64,000 nucleotides of DNA from Oscillospiraceae bacterium (GTDB lineage Bacteria; Bacillota; Clostridia; Oscillospirales; Ruminococcaceae), in contig JAGAWT010000024.1 of assembly GCA_018110985.1 (NCBI GenBank), positions 1 to 64,000 on the forward strand, given 5' to 3'. The notes beneath the pieces are model-generated. The model did no database searches and was not told where the DNA came from. It saw only the letters and a program-made list of their open reading frames with translations. A program made the position numbers and the translations under genes. Shown in pieces: positions 17,010 to 25,974 of the stretch. Each line of letters opens with the position of its first letter. The stretch's first letter is position 1.

Positions 17010-17040
17010 CATCATATGGAGCACAGGAGGTCAGAGCGAT

Positions 17041-17457
17041 ATGAACAGAACAAAAGCAAAAACAGCAGTTATAGTGCTTACAGCTATGTTTATCTTCAGC
17101 ATCCTGGGTCTTGTAAGAGACATGAGCAGATGGAAGGTATTTTACAGCCACAGCATCACGGTAGAGGCAACAGTAACAGGAAACGAGCGCAAGTACAGCA
17201 GGGGCGGGTATCATTACAAGCCCATACTTTCGTACACCGTAAACGGTGTGCGCTATGAAAACGTGAGGATCGACGACGGCAGTGTATCATCAGGAATGCC
17301 TGCTGACATAGGGACACTGCGATACATAACAGTGGATGTCCGTGATCCGCGCAAAATGCTGAGAGACCCCAACCCCGAGACTTTAGTATTCGCTGCCCTC
17401 GGTTTCTTCTGCGGTACCTTCGCATTTCTCATCAAGAAGAAGCTGTCTGAATACTGA
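17041..17457 (+). CDS. DUF3592-like membrane protein
   Basis: 138 residues. Helix 1 (~8-25), an extracytoplasmic beta-rich middle (TVEATVTGNERKYSRGGYHY...PILSYTVNGVRY style, then ITVDVRDPRKM) and helix 2 (~115-130). This arrangement is that of DUF3592 proteins, whose role is unknown. The start at 17041 has GGAGG 10 nt upstream and follows the promoter's expected transcription start; an in-frame ATG at 16957 lies upstream of that promoter and is rejected. Confidence 0.75.
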   Translation: MNRTKAKTAVIVLTAMFIFSILGLVRDMSRWKVFYSHSITVEATVTGNERKYSRGGYHYKPILSYTVNGVRYENVRIDDGSVSSGMPADIGTLRYITVDVRDPRKMLRDPNPETLVFAALGFFCGTFAFLIKKKLSEY

Positions 17458-17604
17458 GCAGGAAAGACAGATGTATAGCAGCATTATCCTGACGGATCTT
17501 CGTCTGTCCCCCTGCCTTTTTCTCCCTTTGATCCAGGGTCTGAGGCAGATAAAGATCAAAAATTTAATATCTACGGACATATCCCGTAAAAAGTCCTCTT
17601 TTTT

Positions 17605-17657
17605 GGAAAAGCCGCCTTATTTGTCAGAAATGAACAAAATAAGGCGGCTTTTCCTAA
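17605..17657 (+). terminator. Strong hairpin between the DUF3592-like gene and the sugar importer
   Basis: Perfect 18-bp stem (17605-17622 with 17637-17654) and a 14-nt loop; the right arm itself ends in CTTTTCC. It lies just upstream of the next promoter. The 270-nt gap holds no gene. Confidence 0.75.
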
Positions 17658-17663
17658 ACCATA

Positions 17664-17692
17664 TTGACTTTATTGCTCAGAAAGTGTATAAT
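17664..17692 (+). promoter_or_regulatory. Promoter of the monosaccharide ABC importer operon
   Basis: TTGACT (17664-17669), 17-nt spacer, TATAAT (17687-17692). Confidence 0.85.
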
Positions 17693-17727
17693 AATATAAC
17701 GATATTGTTAAATAAGGAGATGATGGG

Positions 17728-18837
17728 ATGCTCAGAAAACGACTGTCTGCGATCATGGCGGCATTGCTTTTGCTTTCTTCCGCAGGGTGTGTTCAGCAGA
17801 AAGACGATGAAGTAAAGACCGTTGGCTTGGCTATGCCCTCAAAGGCACTTGAAAGATGGAACCGTGACGGTGAATATCTGAAGCAGGTTTTTGAATCTGA
17901 GGGGTATAATGTGGAGCTGAAATACTCCGACAACAATATAGACCAGCAGATAAACGATCTGCAGGTACTCATTGCGGATGATGTTGATGTACTTATTGTT
18001 GCTGCCGTTGACGGCGCCACCCTGTTCCGCACTCTTGAGGATGCAAAGATAAAGAATATCCCGGTAATAGCCTATGACCGCCTTATACTGAACACGGATA
18101 CCGTAGACTGCTATATTTCCTTTGACAACTTCAAGGTCGGTGAACTGCAGGCACAGTTCATTTTGGATTCCCTGTCACCCGATACATCGGACAGACCCTT
18201 AAATATAGAACTGGTGTCCGGAGACACGGCCGACAACAATGCCCGTTTCTTCTACAACGGCTTTATGAGCGTCATGGAGCCTTATCTGGAGTCCGGCAGA
18301 TTTGTTATCCCTTCAAACAAGATCACCTTTGAACAGACCGCCACTCCCCAGTGGTCTACGGTAAAGGCATATGAGAATATGCAGAATACACTTGCATCCT
18401 ATTATGCAGGAGGCACTCCTCTCGATGCCGTACACTGCGCATCGGATTGTCTCACCGTAGGTGTCACACAGGCTATAGCTTCGGATTATACCGGCAAGAC
18501 ACCTGTAGTCACCGGTCAGGACGGAGATATAGCAGCCCTCAGGGACATAGTGGAGGGACAGCAGTCCATGACGATCTACAAAAATGTCAGGGATGAGGCC
18601 AATGTGACCGTAGAAGTGGCAAAGGCTATACTTGAGGAAGAGGACATAGATGAGGAGCTTATAGAAGAATTTGAGGTGCCCTGTGCTTTTGACACAGACT
18701 CTTATGACAACGGAGTGAAAAAAGTGCCTTCTTACCTTCTGACACCGAATGTTATCACCTTGGAAAACCTTGATCTGCTGACAGAGATAGGCCCCTACGA
18801 GTGGGATGAAGATCACAGGTATCTGGTCGAAAAGTAA
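17728..18837 (+). CDS. chvE: Multiple-monosaccharide ABC transporter, substrate-binding lipoprotein
   Basis: 369 residues. Signal peptide with lipobox LSSAGC, so lipid-anchored outside the membrane. The mature part is a periplasmic-binding-protein type I fold close to ChvE/XylF (VGLAMPSKALERWNRDGEYL, LIVAAVDGATLF, VVTGQDGDIAALRDIVEGQQ). ChvE-type systems bind several aldoses such as glucose, galactose, arabinose or xylose; which one here is not decidable. SD is present (AGGAGATG). It is followed at 15 nt by the ATPase and then the permease, a full importer. Confidence 0.9.
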   Translation: MLRKRLSAIMAALLLLSSAGCVQQKDDEVKTVGLAMPSKALERWNRDGEYLKQVFESEGYNVELKYSDNNIDQQINDLQVLIADDVDVLIVAAVDGATLFRTLEDAKIKNIPVIAYDRLILNTDTVDCYISFDNFKVGELQAQFILDSLSPDTSDRPLNIELVSGDTADNNARFFYNGFMSVMEPYLESGRFVIPSNKITFEQTATPQWSTVKAYENMQNTLASYYAGGTPLDAVHCASDCLTVGVTQAIASDYTGKTPVVTGQDGDIAALRDIVEGQQSMTIYKNVRDEANVTVEVAKAILEEEDIDEELIEEFEVPCAFDTDSYDNGVKKVPSYLLTPNVITLENLDLLTEIGPYEWDEDHRYLVEK

Positions 18838-18852
18838 AAAGGGGGATAAGGA

Positions 18853-20385
18853 ATGGACGAGATCATTCTTGAAATGAAAGACATTGTCAAGGAATTTCCG
18901 GGAGTGAAGGCTCTTAACGGGGTCAATCTGAAGGTAAAAAAAGGAGAGATACACGCTCTTGTGGGAGAAAACGGAGCCGGCAAATCCACCCTCATGAATA
19001 TACTCAGCGGTATCTATCCCTTTGGCAGCTACTCCGGAGATATCATTTACAAGGGGCAGGTGTGCAGGTTCAGGGGCTTGAAGGACAGTGAGGGTATGGG
19101 GATAGTCATAATCCACCAGGAGCTTGCCCTTATACCGGAACTGTCCATCGGAGAGAATATGTTTCTCGGAAACGAAAGAAAGGGTCCTCTCGGTATAGAC
19201 TGGGACAGGACCTACAAGGAAGCAGAGGAGCATATGGATACCGTGGGTCTCAGGGAAGACCCTAAGACCCTTATCAAGGACATAGGCGCCGGCAAAGCAC
19301 AGCTTGTGGAGATAGCAAAGGCACTGAGCAAGAATGTGGAGCTGCTTATACTGGATGAGCCCACATCATCCCTCAATGAGAAGGATTCAAAGATGCTTCT
19401 GGATCTCCTTCTGAGCATGAAGGAGAAGGGTATGACCTCGATCATCATCTCCCATAAGCTCAATGAATTGTCCTACTGTGCGGATAACATGACTGTTATC
19501 CGTGACGGAGCCTCTATAGAGACTATATCGAATGAAAACCACGATATAGACGAAGACAGGATAATCCGTGGAATGGTAGGAAGAGAACTGAGTGATCGTT
19601 ATCCCTCCCGAAAGCACCGGTCTGACGGAGAGATAGCCCTTGAGGTGGAGGGCCGCACGGTCTATCACCCTGTTTACACAGAAAGAAAGGTAGTGGATAA
19701 CGTCTCCTTCAATGTGCGCAGAGGTGAGATGGTCGGTTTCTACGGACTTCAGGGAGCGGGAAGGACAGAGCTTGCAATGTCCGTTTTCGGAAAGTCCTAC
19801 GGCACGGAGATCAGCGGCACAGTAAAAATACTGGGAAAAGAAGTGGATCTGCCCGACCCGAGATCAGCCATAGAGGCAGGACTTGCATATGTGACCGAAG
19901 CACGGATGGTAAACGGACTGGTCCTGTCTGACAGCATCTCAATGAACACTACTCTTGCAAGGCTTGAAAAGGTCTGCCGAAACGGCAGGATAAACAAGGA
20001 CGAGGAAAAGGCTATCGCAGAGGATTACAGAGAGAAGCTGAGGATAAAGTCTGTGTCTGTGGACCAGGATGTGGGAAAGCTTTCGGGAGGCAACCAGCAG
20101 AAGGTTCTTCTCTCAAAGTGGATGTTTGCCGAGCCTGAGATACTGATAGTGGATGAACCTACCAGAGGTATAGATGTGGGCGCAAAGTACGAGATATACA
20201 GGATCCTGAATGAGCAGGCCGAAAAAGGCAAGGCGATAGTCATTATAACATCGGAAATGCCGGAACTGCTCGGAATGTGCGACAGGATATATATAATGAA
20301 CGAAGGCAGGATCGTGGGAGAAATGCCTGTACAAGAGGCTACACAGGAAAAAATAATGGCTGCGATACTCGCATCCCCGGTGTAA
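18853..20385 (+). CDS. gguA: Multiple-monosaccharide ABC transporter, double ATPase
   Basis: 510 residues with two ABC cassettes, as usual for sugar importers of the RbsA/XylG/GguA class. N-half: Walker A GENGAGKST (~37), the GguA-typical SGIYPFGSYSG, Walker B LLILDEPTSS. C-half: degenerate P-loop region GLQGAGRTE, signature LSGGNQQK, Walker B ILIVDEPTRGIDVG. It energises uptake with the adjacent binding lipoprotein and permease. SD GGGGATAAGG precedes the ATG; 14 nt separate it from the permease start. Confidence 0.93.
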   Translation: MDEIILEMKDIVKEFPGVKALNGVNLKVKKGEIHALVGENGAGKSTLMNILSGIYPFGSYSGDIIYKGQVCRFRGLKDSEGMGIVIIHQELALIPELSIGENMFLGNERKGPLGIDWDRTYKEAEEHMDTVGLREDPKTLIKDIGAGKAQLVEIAKALSKNVELLILDEPTSSLNEKDSKMLLDLLLSMKEKGMTSIIISHKLNELSYCADNMTVIRDGASIETISNENHDIDEDRIIRGMVGRELSDRYPSRKHRSDGEIALEVEGRTVYHPVYTERKVVDNVSFNVRRGEMVGFYGLQGAGRTELAMSVFGKSYGTEISGTVKILGKEVDLPDPRSAIEAGLAYVTEARMVNGLVLSDSISMNTTLARLEKVCRNGRINKDEEKAIAEDYREKLRIKSVSVDQDVGKLSGGNQQKVLLSKWMFAEPEILIVDEPTRGIDVGAKYEIYRILNEQAEKGKAIVIITSEMPELLGMCDRIYIMNEGRIVGEMPVQEATQEKIMAAILASPV

Positions 20386-20399
20386 AGGTGGAGGAAAGT

Positions 20400-21572
20400 A
20401 TGATAAAAAAGACTGGGATAACGAATAATGCGATAAGGAAATATACCATGCTGATAGCACTTGCGGTGGTATTTGTGGTATTCGCCATAGCTACGGAAGG
20501 AAGGCTCCTTGTGCCTCAGAACCTTTCAAATCTGCTGCTGCAGAATTCCTATGTGCTGATAATGGCCTGCGGTATGCTGCTTTGCATACTGACAGGAGGA
20601 AATGTCGATCTTTCCGTAGGCTCCACCGTATGCCTCGTCGGCGCTGTGGCAGCACAGCTCATGGCAGCCGGGGTCAATGCACTGATAGTCATTCCCCTTT
20701 GTATCGTGATTTCTCTGCTGATAGGTATCTGGCAGGGCTTCTGGATAGGTCATGTCCATGTGCCGCCCTTCATATGCACACTTGCGGGAATGTTCCTGTT
20801 CAGGGGTCTTGGACGTGCCATACTGGGCTCCAAAACAGTTACCGTTGAAAACAACACCTTCTTTGATATTTTCACCGCCTACATAAATATCCCCTCCCTT
20901 GACAGCGGGGATGTGAAATGGTCAGCTTTCCTGCTGGGGTGCATCGTTTCGGCAGCCATAGCAGCAAAAGCCGTACTCGACCACAAAAGGAAGGGACAAA
21001 AGGGCTACAAGCAGGAACCCATCGTTCATATAGTATTGCGCAGCTCCCTTTTCATACTTCTGATACTTGCTTACACATGGCAGCTCGCTCATTACAGGGG
21101 CGTTTCTGTAATGGCTCTGTGGGTCATCGCCGTCATACTTGTTTACAGCTATATCACGTCGAGCACCGCCATAGGAAGGTATTTTTACGCTGTGGGCGGC
21201 AATGAGAAGGCTGCAAGTCTTTCGGGCATAAACACCAAAAAAGTATATTTTCTGGCATATGTCTCCATGTCTGTTCTGGCAGGTCTCTCAGGTCTCATGG
21301 TAATAGCAAGGATAGGTTCTGTAAACAGCGATACGGGCAGTTCCTTTGAAATGGATGCCATAGGAGCCTGCTTCATAGGCGGAGCTTCTGCCTACGGCGG
21401 CAGCGGCAATATACGGGGTGTCATAATAGGTGCCATACTTCTCGGTGTAATAAACCAGGGTATGTCCATTATGGGCATCAACAACAATTTCCAGTATGTT
21501 ATCAAGGGAGCGGTACTTCTTACAGCAGTCATCTTTGATGTCCTTTCCAACCGTAAATCCGGAAAGGCATGA
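20400..21572 (+). CDS. gguB: Multiple-monosaccharide ABC transporter, permease
   Basis: 390 residues, about ten membrane helices. It carries the BPD_transp_2 family features ILTGGNVDLSVGSTVCLVG and GGASAYGGSGNIRGVIIGA, and sits third in a ChvE-GguA-GguB order. The start is ATG 20400 with GTGGAGGAAAG upstream; the frame stays open back to 20277 inside the ATPase gene, which is an artefact. A hairpin terminator follows 120 nt later. Confidence 0.92.
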   Translation: MIKKTGITNNAIRKYTMLIALAVVFVVFAIATEGRLLVPQNLSNLLLQNSYVLIMACGMLLCILTGGNVDLSVGSTVCLVGAVAAQLMAAGVNALIVIPLCIVISLLIGIWQGFWIGHVHVPPFICTLAGMFLFRGLGRAILGSKTVTVENNTFFDIFTAYINIPSLDSGDVKWSAFLLGCIVSAAIAAKAVLDHKRKGQKGYKQEPIVHIVLRSSLFILLILAYTWQLAHYRGVSVMALWVIAVILVYSYITSSTAIGRYFYAVGGNEKAASLSGINTKKVYFLAYVSMSVLAGLSGLMVIARIGSVNSDTGSSFEMDAIGACFIGGASAYGGSGNIRGVIIGAILLGVINQGMSIMGINNNFQYVIKGAVLLTAVIFDVLSNRKSGKA

Positions 21573-21695
21573 TAATGCCGCTCCGAAAAACAAATGACCG
21601 TCATCAGGGATAGAACATGATGTATCTGCATGTTAAATGATCCTTGCAGAACGCACTGACATGAATTTGGACACATTATGATCCTCCGGATCCAA

Positions 21696-21740
21696 ATGAC
21701 AGCCTTGCCGTCGGTTTTGTCGGCAGGGCTGTCATTTCAT
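21696..21740 (+). terminator. Terminator of the sugar importer operon
   Basis: 15-bp stem (21696-21710 with 21721-21735, one G.U) followed by TTCAT. The 21573-22017 gap (445 nt) holds this hairpin and the next promoter; no gene is seen. Confidence 0.65.
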
Positions 21741-21896
21741 GAGCTGATGCACGGCCGCAGCGCATATTATCCATATGCTGCCGCTCATGATATAGTCACG
21801 GCTAATACGGAAAAGCAGGTCGGGCAAGAAAACAAAAAGGGCTGTGTACAGCGTTGTGAGCCTTTGGAGAAACTGTGAATTTTAATGATTTTTTAA

Positions 21897-21925
21897 TTGA
21901 CATCACAGCATTTTTATGATAGAAT
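21897..21925 (+). promoter_or_regulatory. Promoter of the cytidylate-kinase-like gene
   Basis: TTGACA (21897-21902), 17-nt spacer, TAGAAT (21920-21925). Confidence 0.75.
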
Positions 21926-22017
21926 CAAATCAATTGGTCATGAATGTCAAAAGCGCATAATGTCGCTTTGGATCGGTAAATATCTTATCTGTTTACATAA
22001 GTATGGTGGGAGATATT

Positions 22018-22638
22018 ATGGAAAACACTGAAAAGAAGACAAGGATCATCACCGTGGGCAGACGGTTCGGCAGCGGTGGAAGGCTCATTGCAAAGGCAGT
22101 TGCCGAAAAGCTGGGCATCCCCTTTTTTGACAAGGATATTATTACCAATGCCGCCAAGGAGAGCGGTCTTTGCGACAGCTTCATAGAGGAGTTCGAGCAG
22201 ACCCCTGCCCAGAGTATGCTTTTTTCTTTGGTGATGAACATGAGAAACGGTCAGTCCTATGCGGACAAGCCCGTTATGCTCATGGCATACGAAGCTCAGA
22301 TCGAGGCTGTGTGCCGTGCGGCAGCCGGCGGAGAATGTGTCATAGTGGGGCGCTGTGCGGATTATATCCTGAGAGATGATTATGATGTGGCGAGCTTCTT
22401 CATAACCGCATCCTTAGACAGGCGTGCGCAAAATGTGGCAAAGCGTGAAAATATCACAGTCAAAGAGGCTCTGACAAAGATAAACAAAATGGACAGAGCA
22501 AGGGCTTCTTTCCACAATTACCACGCAGAAACAAGGTGGGGCTCCTCAGACAGCTATGAGATGTGCATAAGCACCGACAGGATAACCGACGAACAGGCGG
22601 CACAGCAGATAATCAGCTACCTTGAAATGAGAAAATAA
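22018..22638 (+). CDS. Cytidylate kinase-like family protein
   Basis: 206 residues. The P-loop region reads TVGRRFGSGGRLIAKAVAEKLG, the form found in the cytidylate-kinase-like family (PF13189) rather than in true Cmk. A VIVGRCADYIL segment and a LDRRAQNVAKRE lid follow. The phosphate acceptor is unknown for most of this family. A canonical cmk lies 2 kb downstream, so this one is probably not the housekeeping enzyme. Start at 22018 is chosen for GGTGGGAG 5 nt upstream; an ATG at 22003 lacks an SD. It is monocistronic behind its own promoter. Confidence 0.82.
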   Translation: MENTEKKTRIITVGRRFGSGGRLIAKAVAEKLGIPFFDKDIITNAAKESGLCDSFIEEFEQTPAQSMLFSLVMNMRNGQSYADKPVMLMAYEAQIEAVCRAAAGGECVIVGRCADYILRDDYDVASFFITASLDRRAQNVAKRENITVKEALTKINKMDRARASFHNYHAETRWGSSDSYEMCISTDRITDEQAAQQIISYLEMRK

Positions 22639-22693
22639 AAAGTCTTTCATCAAAGTGACAAAAAGACATACAAAATATTATATAAAATGCTGA

Positions 22694-22722
22694 TTGAAAA
22701 AAATTGTAAATAATGTTATAAT
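22694..22722 (+). promoter_or_regulatory. Promoter of the PP2C-thyX-cmk-plsC-ispH run
   Basis: TTGAAA (22694-22699), 17-nt spacer, TATAAT (22717-22722). Confidence 0.8.
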
Positions 22723-22787
22723 GTATAGACGACGTGTTTTGACCTTCTGTTAAAGGTCAGCGACCGGAAGAATGTAAACGAGGTACC

Positions 22788-23537
22788 ATGTTTTATTGCT
22801 GCGGACTGACAGAATGCGGAGTCCCCATTGGCAATGAGGACTCTTTCCTTATTGGTAAGGCTTTGATAAGCGAGCAGGCTCACAAAAGCCATGAAGCTTT
22901 GTTTGACGCCCCGTTTCTGGTCGCCCTTGCCGACGGTGTGGGCGGTGAAAAAGGCGGAGAGACGGCTTCAAGGACAGTCCTTGAAGATCTTGCGGGATTT
23001 GTGCCGTCAAAAAAACAAGGTATAGAGCAGAAGCTCCTGTCCGTTCACGAAAAAGTCAAAAAACAAGGTGAGAAAAAAGGACTTGAAGGTATGCAAAGCA
23101 CCGTTTGCGTGCTGTGCGGCGACGGTAAGGTCCTGTATGCCGCAAACTGCGGTGATTCAAAGATATTTCGTTTCAATTGCGGTGACATGGAGCAGATAAG
23201 CACGGATCACTCCCTTACGGGGCTGCTTCGCACACAGGGAAAGCTGTCCGGAGCGGAAGCCCGTTCCCATTCTCACAAGAACCTGATCCTCCCTGTTTTG
23301 GGCAATACAAAGGAAAAGCCGCTGATATCGGCAGTTTGTATCGAGGAAGGGCTGAAAAACGGCGATCTGTACTTCATGTGCAGTGACGGTGTGACCGATG
23401 TACTGGACACAGCCGAGATAAGCAGGATACTGTCCATGCCGAAACGGCTGTCAAAGCGCCTTGAAATAATTACCGAGACCGCTCTTTCAAGAGGCGGCAG
23501 GGATAACATGACCGTTATGGGTCTTTGCTTTGCATGA
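22788..23537 (+). CDS. PP2C-family protein phosphatase
   Basis: 249 residues, the size of bacterial PrpC/Stp phosphatases. Metal-site motifs are in order: GNEDSF near the N-terminus, VALADGVGGEKGGE, AANCGDSKIFRF, FMCSDGVTDVL and GGRDNMTVM. It removes phosphate from Ser/Thr residues with Mn/Mg. No kinase gene is adjacent, unlike the usual prpC-prkC pair; the only kinase in this window is in the cluster at 38-44 kb, which has its own PP2C. SD GAGGTACC precedes the ATG. The next gene overlaps its stop as ATGA. Confidence 0.9.
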   Translation: MFYCCGLTECGVPIGNEDSFLIGKALISEQAHKSHEALFDAPFLVALADGVGGEKGGETASRTVLEDLAGFVPSKKQGIEQKLLSVHEKVKKQGEKKGLEGMQSTVCVLCGDGKVLYAANCGDSKIFRFNCGDMEQISTDHSLTGLLRTQGKLSGAEARSHSHKNLILPVLGNTKEKPLISAVCIEEGLKNGDLYFMCSDGVTDVLDTAEISRILSMPKRLSKRLEIITETALSRGGRDNMTVMGLCFA

Positions 23538-24040
23538 TAAAAGACATACTTTCCCCGCTTTCCTGCGCCGGGTGCAGGCTCTGCTGCTCCTTTGACAAAT
23601 ATGAGATATGGCAGACACCCACGATAAGCCGGGAACTGAAGGAGCGCATACAAAGATCATTCCCCCACATCGGGTTTACGGAAAACGGCAGTTCCGGATC
23701 CTATCTTTTTGACATGAGAGACACATGGGATGAGGAAAGGGAATTGTTCCTCTGCCCTGCCCTGGATCCTCGGAAAGGGTGCATCTTAGGCGATGACAAG
23801 CCCTTTGAATGCAGGATATGGCCCTACAAGGCAATGGATCTGAACGGCACCTTGGTCATAAGCATCGACCCTATATGCAGGGAAATGTACGAAAAGCCCC
23901 TTTCTGTTCTTGTGGGCGAGCTTGAAAAGATAACAGAGGGCGATAAGACCCTTGAAGAATATATATACGGGGAGGCGGAGAAGACACCCGCCCTTGTAAA
24001 GCCCTGCGAAAAGGGCTTCCCCATACTGAAAGTAAGGTAA
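23534..24040 (+). CDS. YkgJ-type cysteine-cluster protein
   Basis: 168 residues. Cysteines in the pattern AGCRLCCSFDKYEI near the N-terminus and FLCPALDP, KGCILGDDKPFECRIWPY later match the YkgJ (CxxxCxxCC) family thought to bind zinc or an Fe-S cluster. Function unknown. The ATG overlaps the phosphatase stop (ATGA at 23534-23537), so translation is coupled; an ORF start at 23525 within the phosphatase lacks an SD. thyX follows after 5 nt. Confidence 0.82.
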   Translation: MIKDILSPLSCAGCRLCCSFDKYEIWQTPTISRELKERIQRSFPHIGFTENGSSGSYLFDMRDTWDEERELFLCPALDPRKGCILGDDKPFECRIWPYKAMDLNGTLVISIDPICREMYEKPLSVLVGELEKITEGDKTLEEYIYGEAEKTPALVKPCEKGFPILKVR

Positions 24041-24045
24041 GCATA

Positions 24046-24669
24046 TTGAGGATGATAGCCCCCTCCTACGAGATACTGTTTGATCCGGACGGAAAAGAGA
24101 TGCTCAGACACATCGAGCTTTGCGGCAGGGTCTGCTACAAAAGTGAAGACAGGATCACCGACGGCAGCGCCGAAAAGTTCATTTCCATGATACTCAAAAG
24201 CGGTCATGAAAGTGTTCTCGAGCATGAAAAAATAAGTGTCAGGGTCGTTTGCGACAGAGGTGTTACCCATGAGATAGTGCGTCACAGGGTGGCAAGCTAT
24301 TCACAGGAGAGCACCCGTTACTGCAACTACGGGAAAGAGAAATTCGGATCCGAGATCACCTGCATAAGGCCCTGCTTCTTTGAAGAGGGCAGCGAGGGGA
24401 TGCGGCTCTGGAAGGAAAGCATGGAGGCAGCGGAAAAGTATTATTTTGCTCTGCTTGATGCGGGAGCCAGACCCGAAGAGGCAAGGGGCGTACTTCCCAA
24501 CTCTCTGAAAACCGAACTCATGATTACCATGAATATAAGAGAATGGCGGCACTTTTTCAGGCTGCGCACAGCCGGCAGAGCTCATCCCCAGATGAGAGAG
24601 CTTGCCTGCATGATGCTTGAAGGCTTCAAGGAGCGTTTCCCCGTTCTTTTCGATGATATAGGTGAATGA
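24046..24669 (+). CDS. thyX: Flavin-dependent thymidylate synthase
   Basis: 207 residues. The ThyX signature RHRVASYSQESTRY (RHRxxSxxxxSxR) binds dUMP and FAD; CGRVCYKSEDR and the C-terminal SLKTELMITMNIREWRHFF, cut to its core LKTELMITMN, are also typical. It makes dTMP from dUMP with methylene-THF and NADPH, releasing THF, and so suits an organism that may lack ThyA. The TTG at 24046 is preferred because AAGG lies 8 nt upstream; the ATG at 24052 is too far from it. It is packed with cmk downstream (1-nt gap), linking two pyrimidine steps. Confidence 0.95.
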   Translation: MRMIAPSYEILFDPDGKEMLRHIELCGRVCYKSEDRITDGSAEKFISMILKSGHESVLEHEKISVRVVCDRGVTHEIVRHRVASYSQESTRYCNYGKEKFGSEITCIRPCFFEEGSEGMRLWKESMEAAEKYYFALLDAGARPEEARGVLPNSLKTELMITMNIREWRHFFRLRTAGRAHPQMRELACMMLEGFKERFPVLFDDIGE

Positions 24670-24670
24670 T

Positions 24671-25342
24671 ATGCCTGTAAGCGTAGCTATAGACGGTCCT
24701 GCGGGAGCAGGAAAATCAACTGTTGCAAAGAAGGCAGCCGCAGTTCTTGGTTTTACCTATGTGGACACAGGCGCTGTCTACCGTTCCGTCACCTTTTTCT
24801 GTGACAGGGCGGGTGTGAACAAGGATGATGATGCAGCAGTTTCCAAAGCTCTTGAGGGGCTGAGTGCAGACATATCCTTCAAAGACGGCGCACAGCACGT
24901 CAGTGTGAACGGTGAAGATGTCACCGATATGATACGCACTCCGAAAATCTCATCTCTCACCTCTTTTTATGCCGCAAAGCCCTGTGTGAGAGCCTTTCTT
25001 CTGGAACTCCAGCGGGAAATGGCACGCAGCAGGGATGTTATAATGGACGGGCGTGATATAGGCACGGTAGTGCTCCCGGATGCAGATGTAAAGATATTTC
25101 TTACCGCATCTCCCGAAGTAAGGGCAAAGAGAAGATACGACGAGCTGAGAGCAAAGGGCGAAAATGTAAGCTTTGATGATATACTTTCATCCGTAAATCA
25201 GCGTGACAGGCAGGACAGCGAACGTTCCGCAGCACCCCTCAAACAGGCAGAGGATGCCATTTACCTGGATACCGGGGATATGGACATTGATGCTGCCGTA
25301 CAGAGAGTTGTGGACATAGTCAGAAATGAGGTCTGTAAATGA
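24671..25342 (+). CDS. cmk: Cytidylate kinase
   Basis: 223 residues, canonical. P-loop AIDGPAGAGKST (~7-18), YVDTGAVYRSVT, the CMP-binding MDGRDIGTVVLPDADVK and the lid region KRRYDELRAKG. It phosphorylates CMP and dCMP. The ATG at 24671 has AGGTG 6 nt upstream; a GTG at 24662 overlaps the thyX end and is less likely. Its stop overlaps the plsC start (ATGA). Confidence 0.95.
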   Translation: MPVSVAIDGPAGAGKSTVAKKAAAVLGFTYVDTGAVYRSVTFFCDRAGVNKDDDAAVSKALEGLSADISFKDGAQHVSVNGEDVTDMIRTPKISSLTSFYAAKPCVRAFLLELQREMARSRDVIMDGRDIGTVVLPDADVKIFLTASPEVRAKRRYDELRAKGENVSFDDILSSVNQRDRQDSERSAAPLKQAEDAIYLDTGDMDIDAAVQRVVDIVRNEVCK

Positions 25343-25974
25343 ATCCTCTGAGAAAGACCGTGACTTTCCTGCTGGGTCTGTACTTTGATCTTCATATAGA
25401 GGGCAGGGAAAATATCCCGGAAGGCGAGGGAGTTGTGATCGCCTCAAATCACAGAGGCTATGCAGATCCCGTTTTCAACACCATGCCCATGAAAAAGCGT
25501 GTCCGCTACATGGCGAAGGAGGAACTTTTCAAGAATCCTCTTTTTGCAAGGTTCATCACATCTCTGGGTGCTTTCCCTGTAAGAAGGGGCGCAGGAGATA
25601 TGGCTCTTATAAATGACTGTGCAGAAATGGTAAAGAGCGGGCAGAATCTGGTCATCTATCCCGAGGGCACAAGATCCAAGACAGGGAAGCTGGGCAGGCT
25701 CAAAACAGGCGTTGTCATCATAGCTTCCAAAGCGAATGCCGATATACTTCCCATGGGCATAAACTATGAGGGAGAAAAGCTCCGTTTCCGCACAAAGGTC
25801 ACGCTTCGTGTGGGAAAGGTCATCCCCGCTTCTGAGGTACACGCCGAAGAGGGCGACAGAAAGAGCATAAATGCCGCAAAACAGCGTATACTTTCGGCTC
25901 TGAAGGAAGTAGTGGACGAACCTGTGGACACAGAGATCCCCGAAAACGGCGCATCGGACAGCAGCGATGTCTGA
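25339..25974 (+). CDS. plsC: 1-acyl-sn-glycerol-3-phosphate acyltransferase
   Basis: 211 residues. The acyltransferase motifs are present: NHRGYADP (HX4D catalytic block), a FPVRRGAGD region, and YPEGTRSKTG (the EGTR motif, ~113). It makes phosphatidic acid at the inner membrane. The ATG overlaps the cmk stop and its end overlaps the ispH start by 8 nt. The order cmk-plsC-ispH(S1) recurs in Clostridia. Confidence 0.93.
   Translation: MNPLRKTVTFLLGLYFDLHIEGRENIPEGEGVVIASNHRGYADPVFNTMPMKKRVRYMAKEELFKNPLFARFITSLGAFPVRRGAGDMALINDCAEMVKSGQNLVIYPEGTRSKTGKLGRLKTGVVIIASKANADILPMGINYEGEKLRFRTKVTLRVGKVIPASEVHAEEGDRKSINAAKQRILSALKEVVDEPVDTEIPENGASDSSDV

Noticed and set aside
17605-17657. Regulatory attenuator for the sugar importer
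   Set aside because: It lies upstream of the importer promoter at 17664, so it cannot be in that transcript; a terminator of the preceding gene is simpler.
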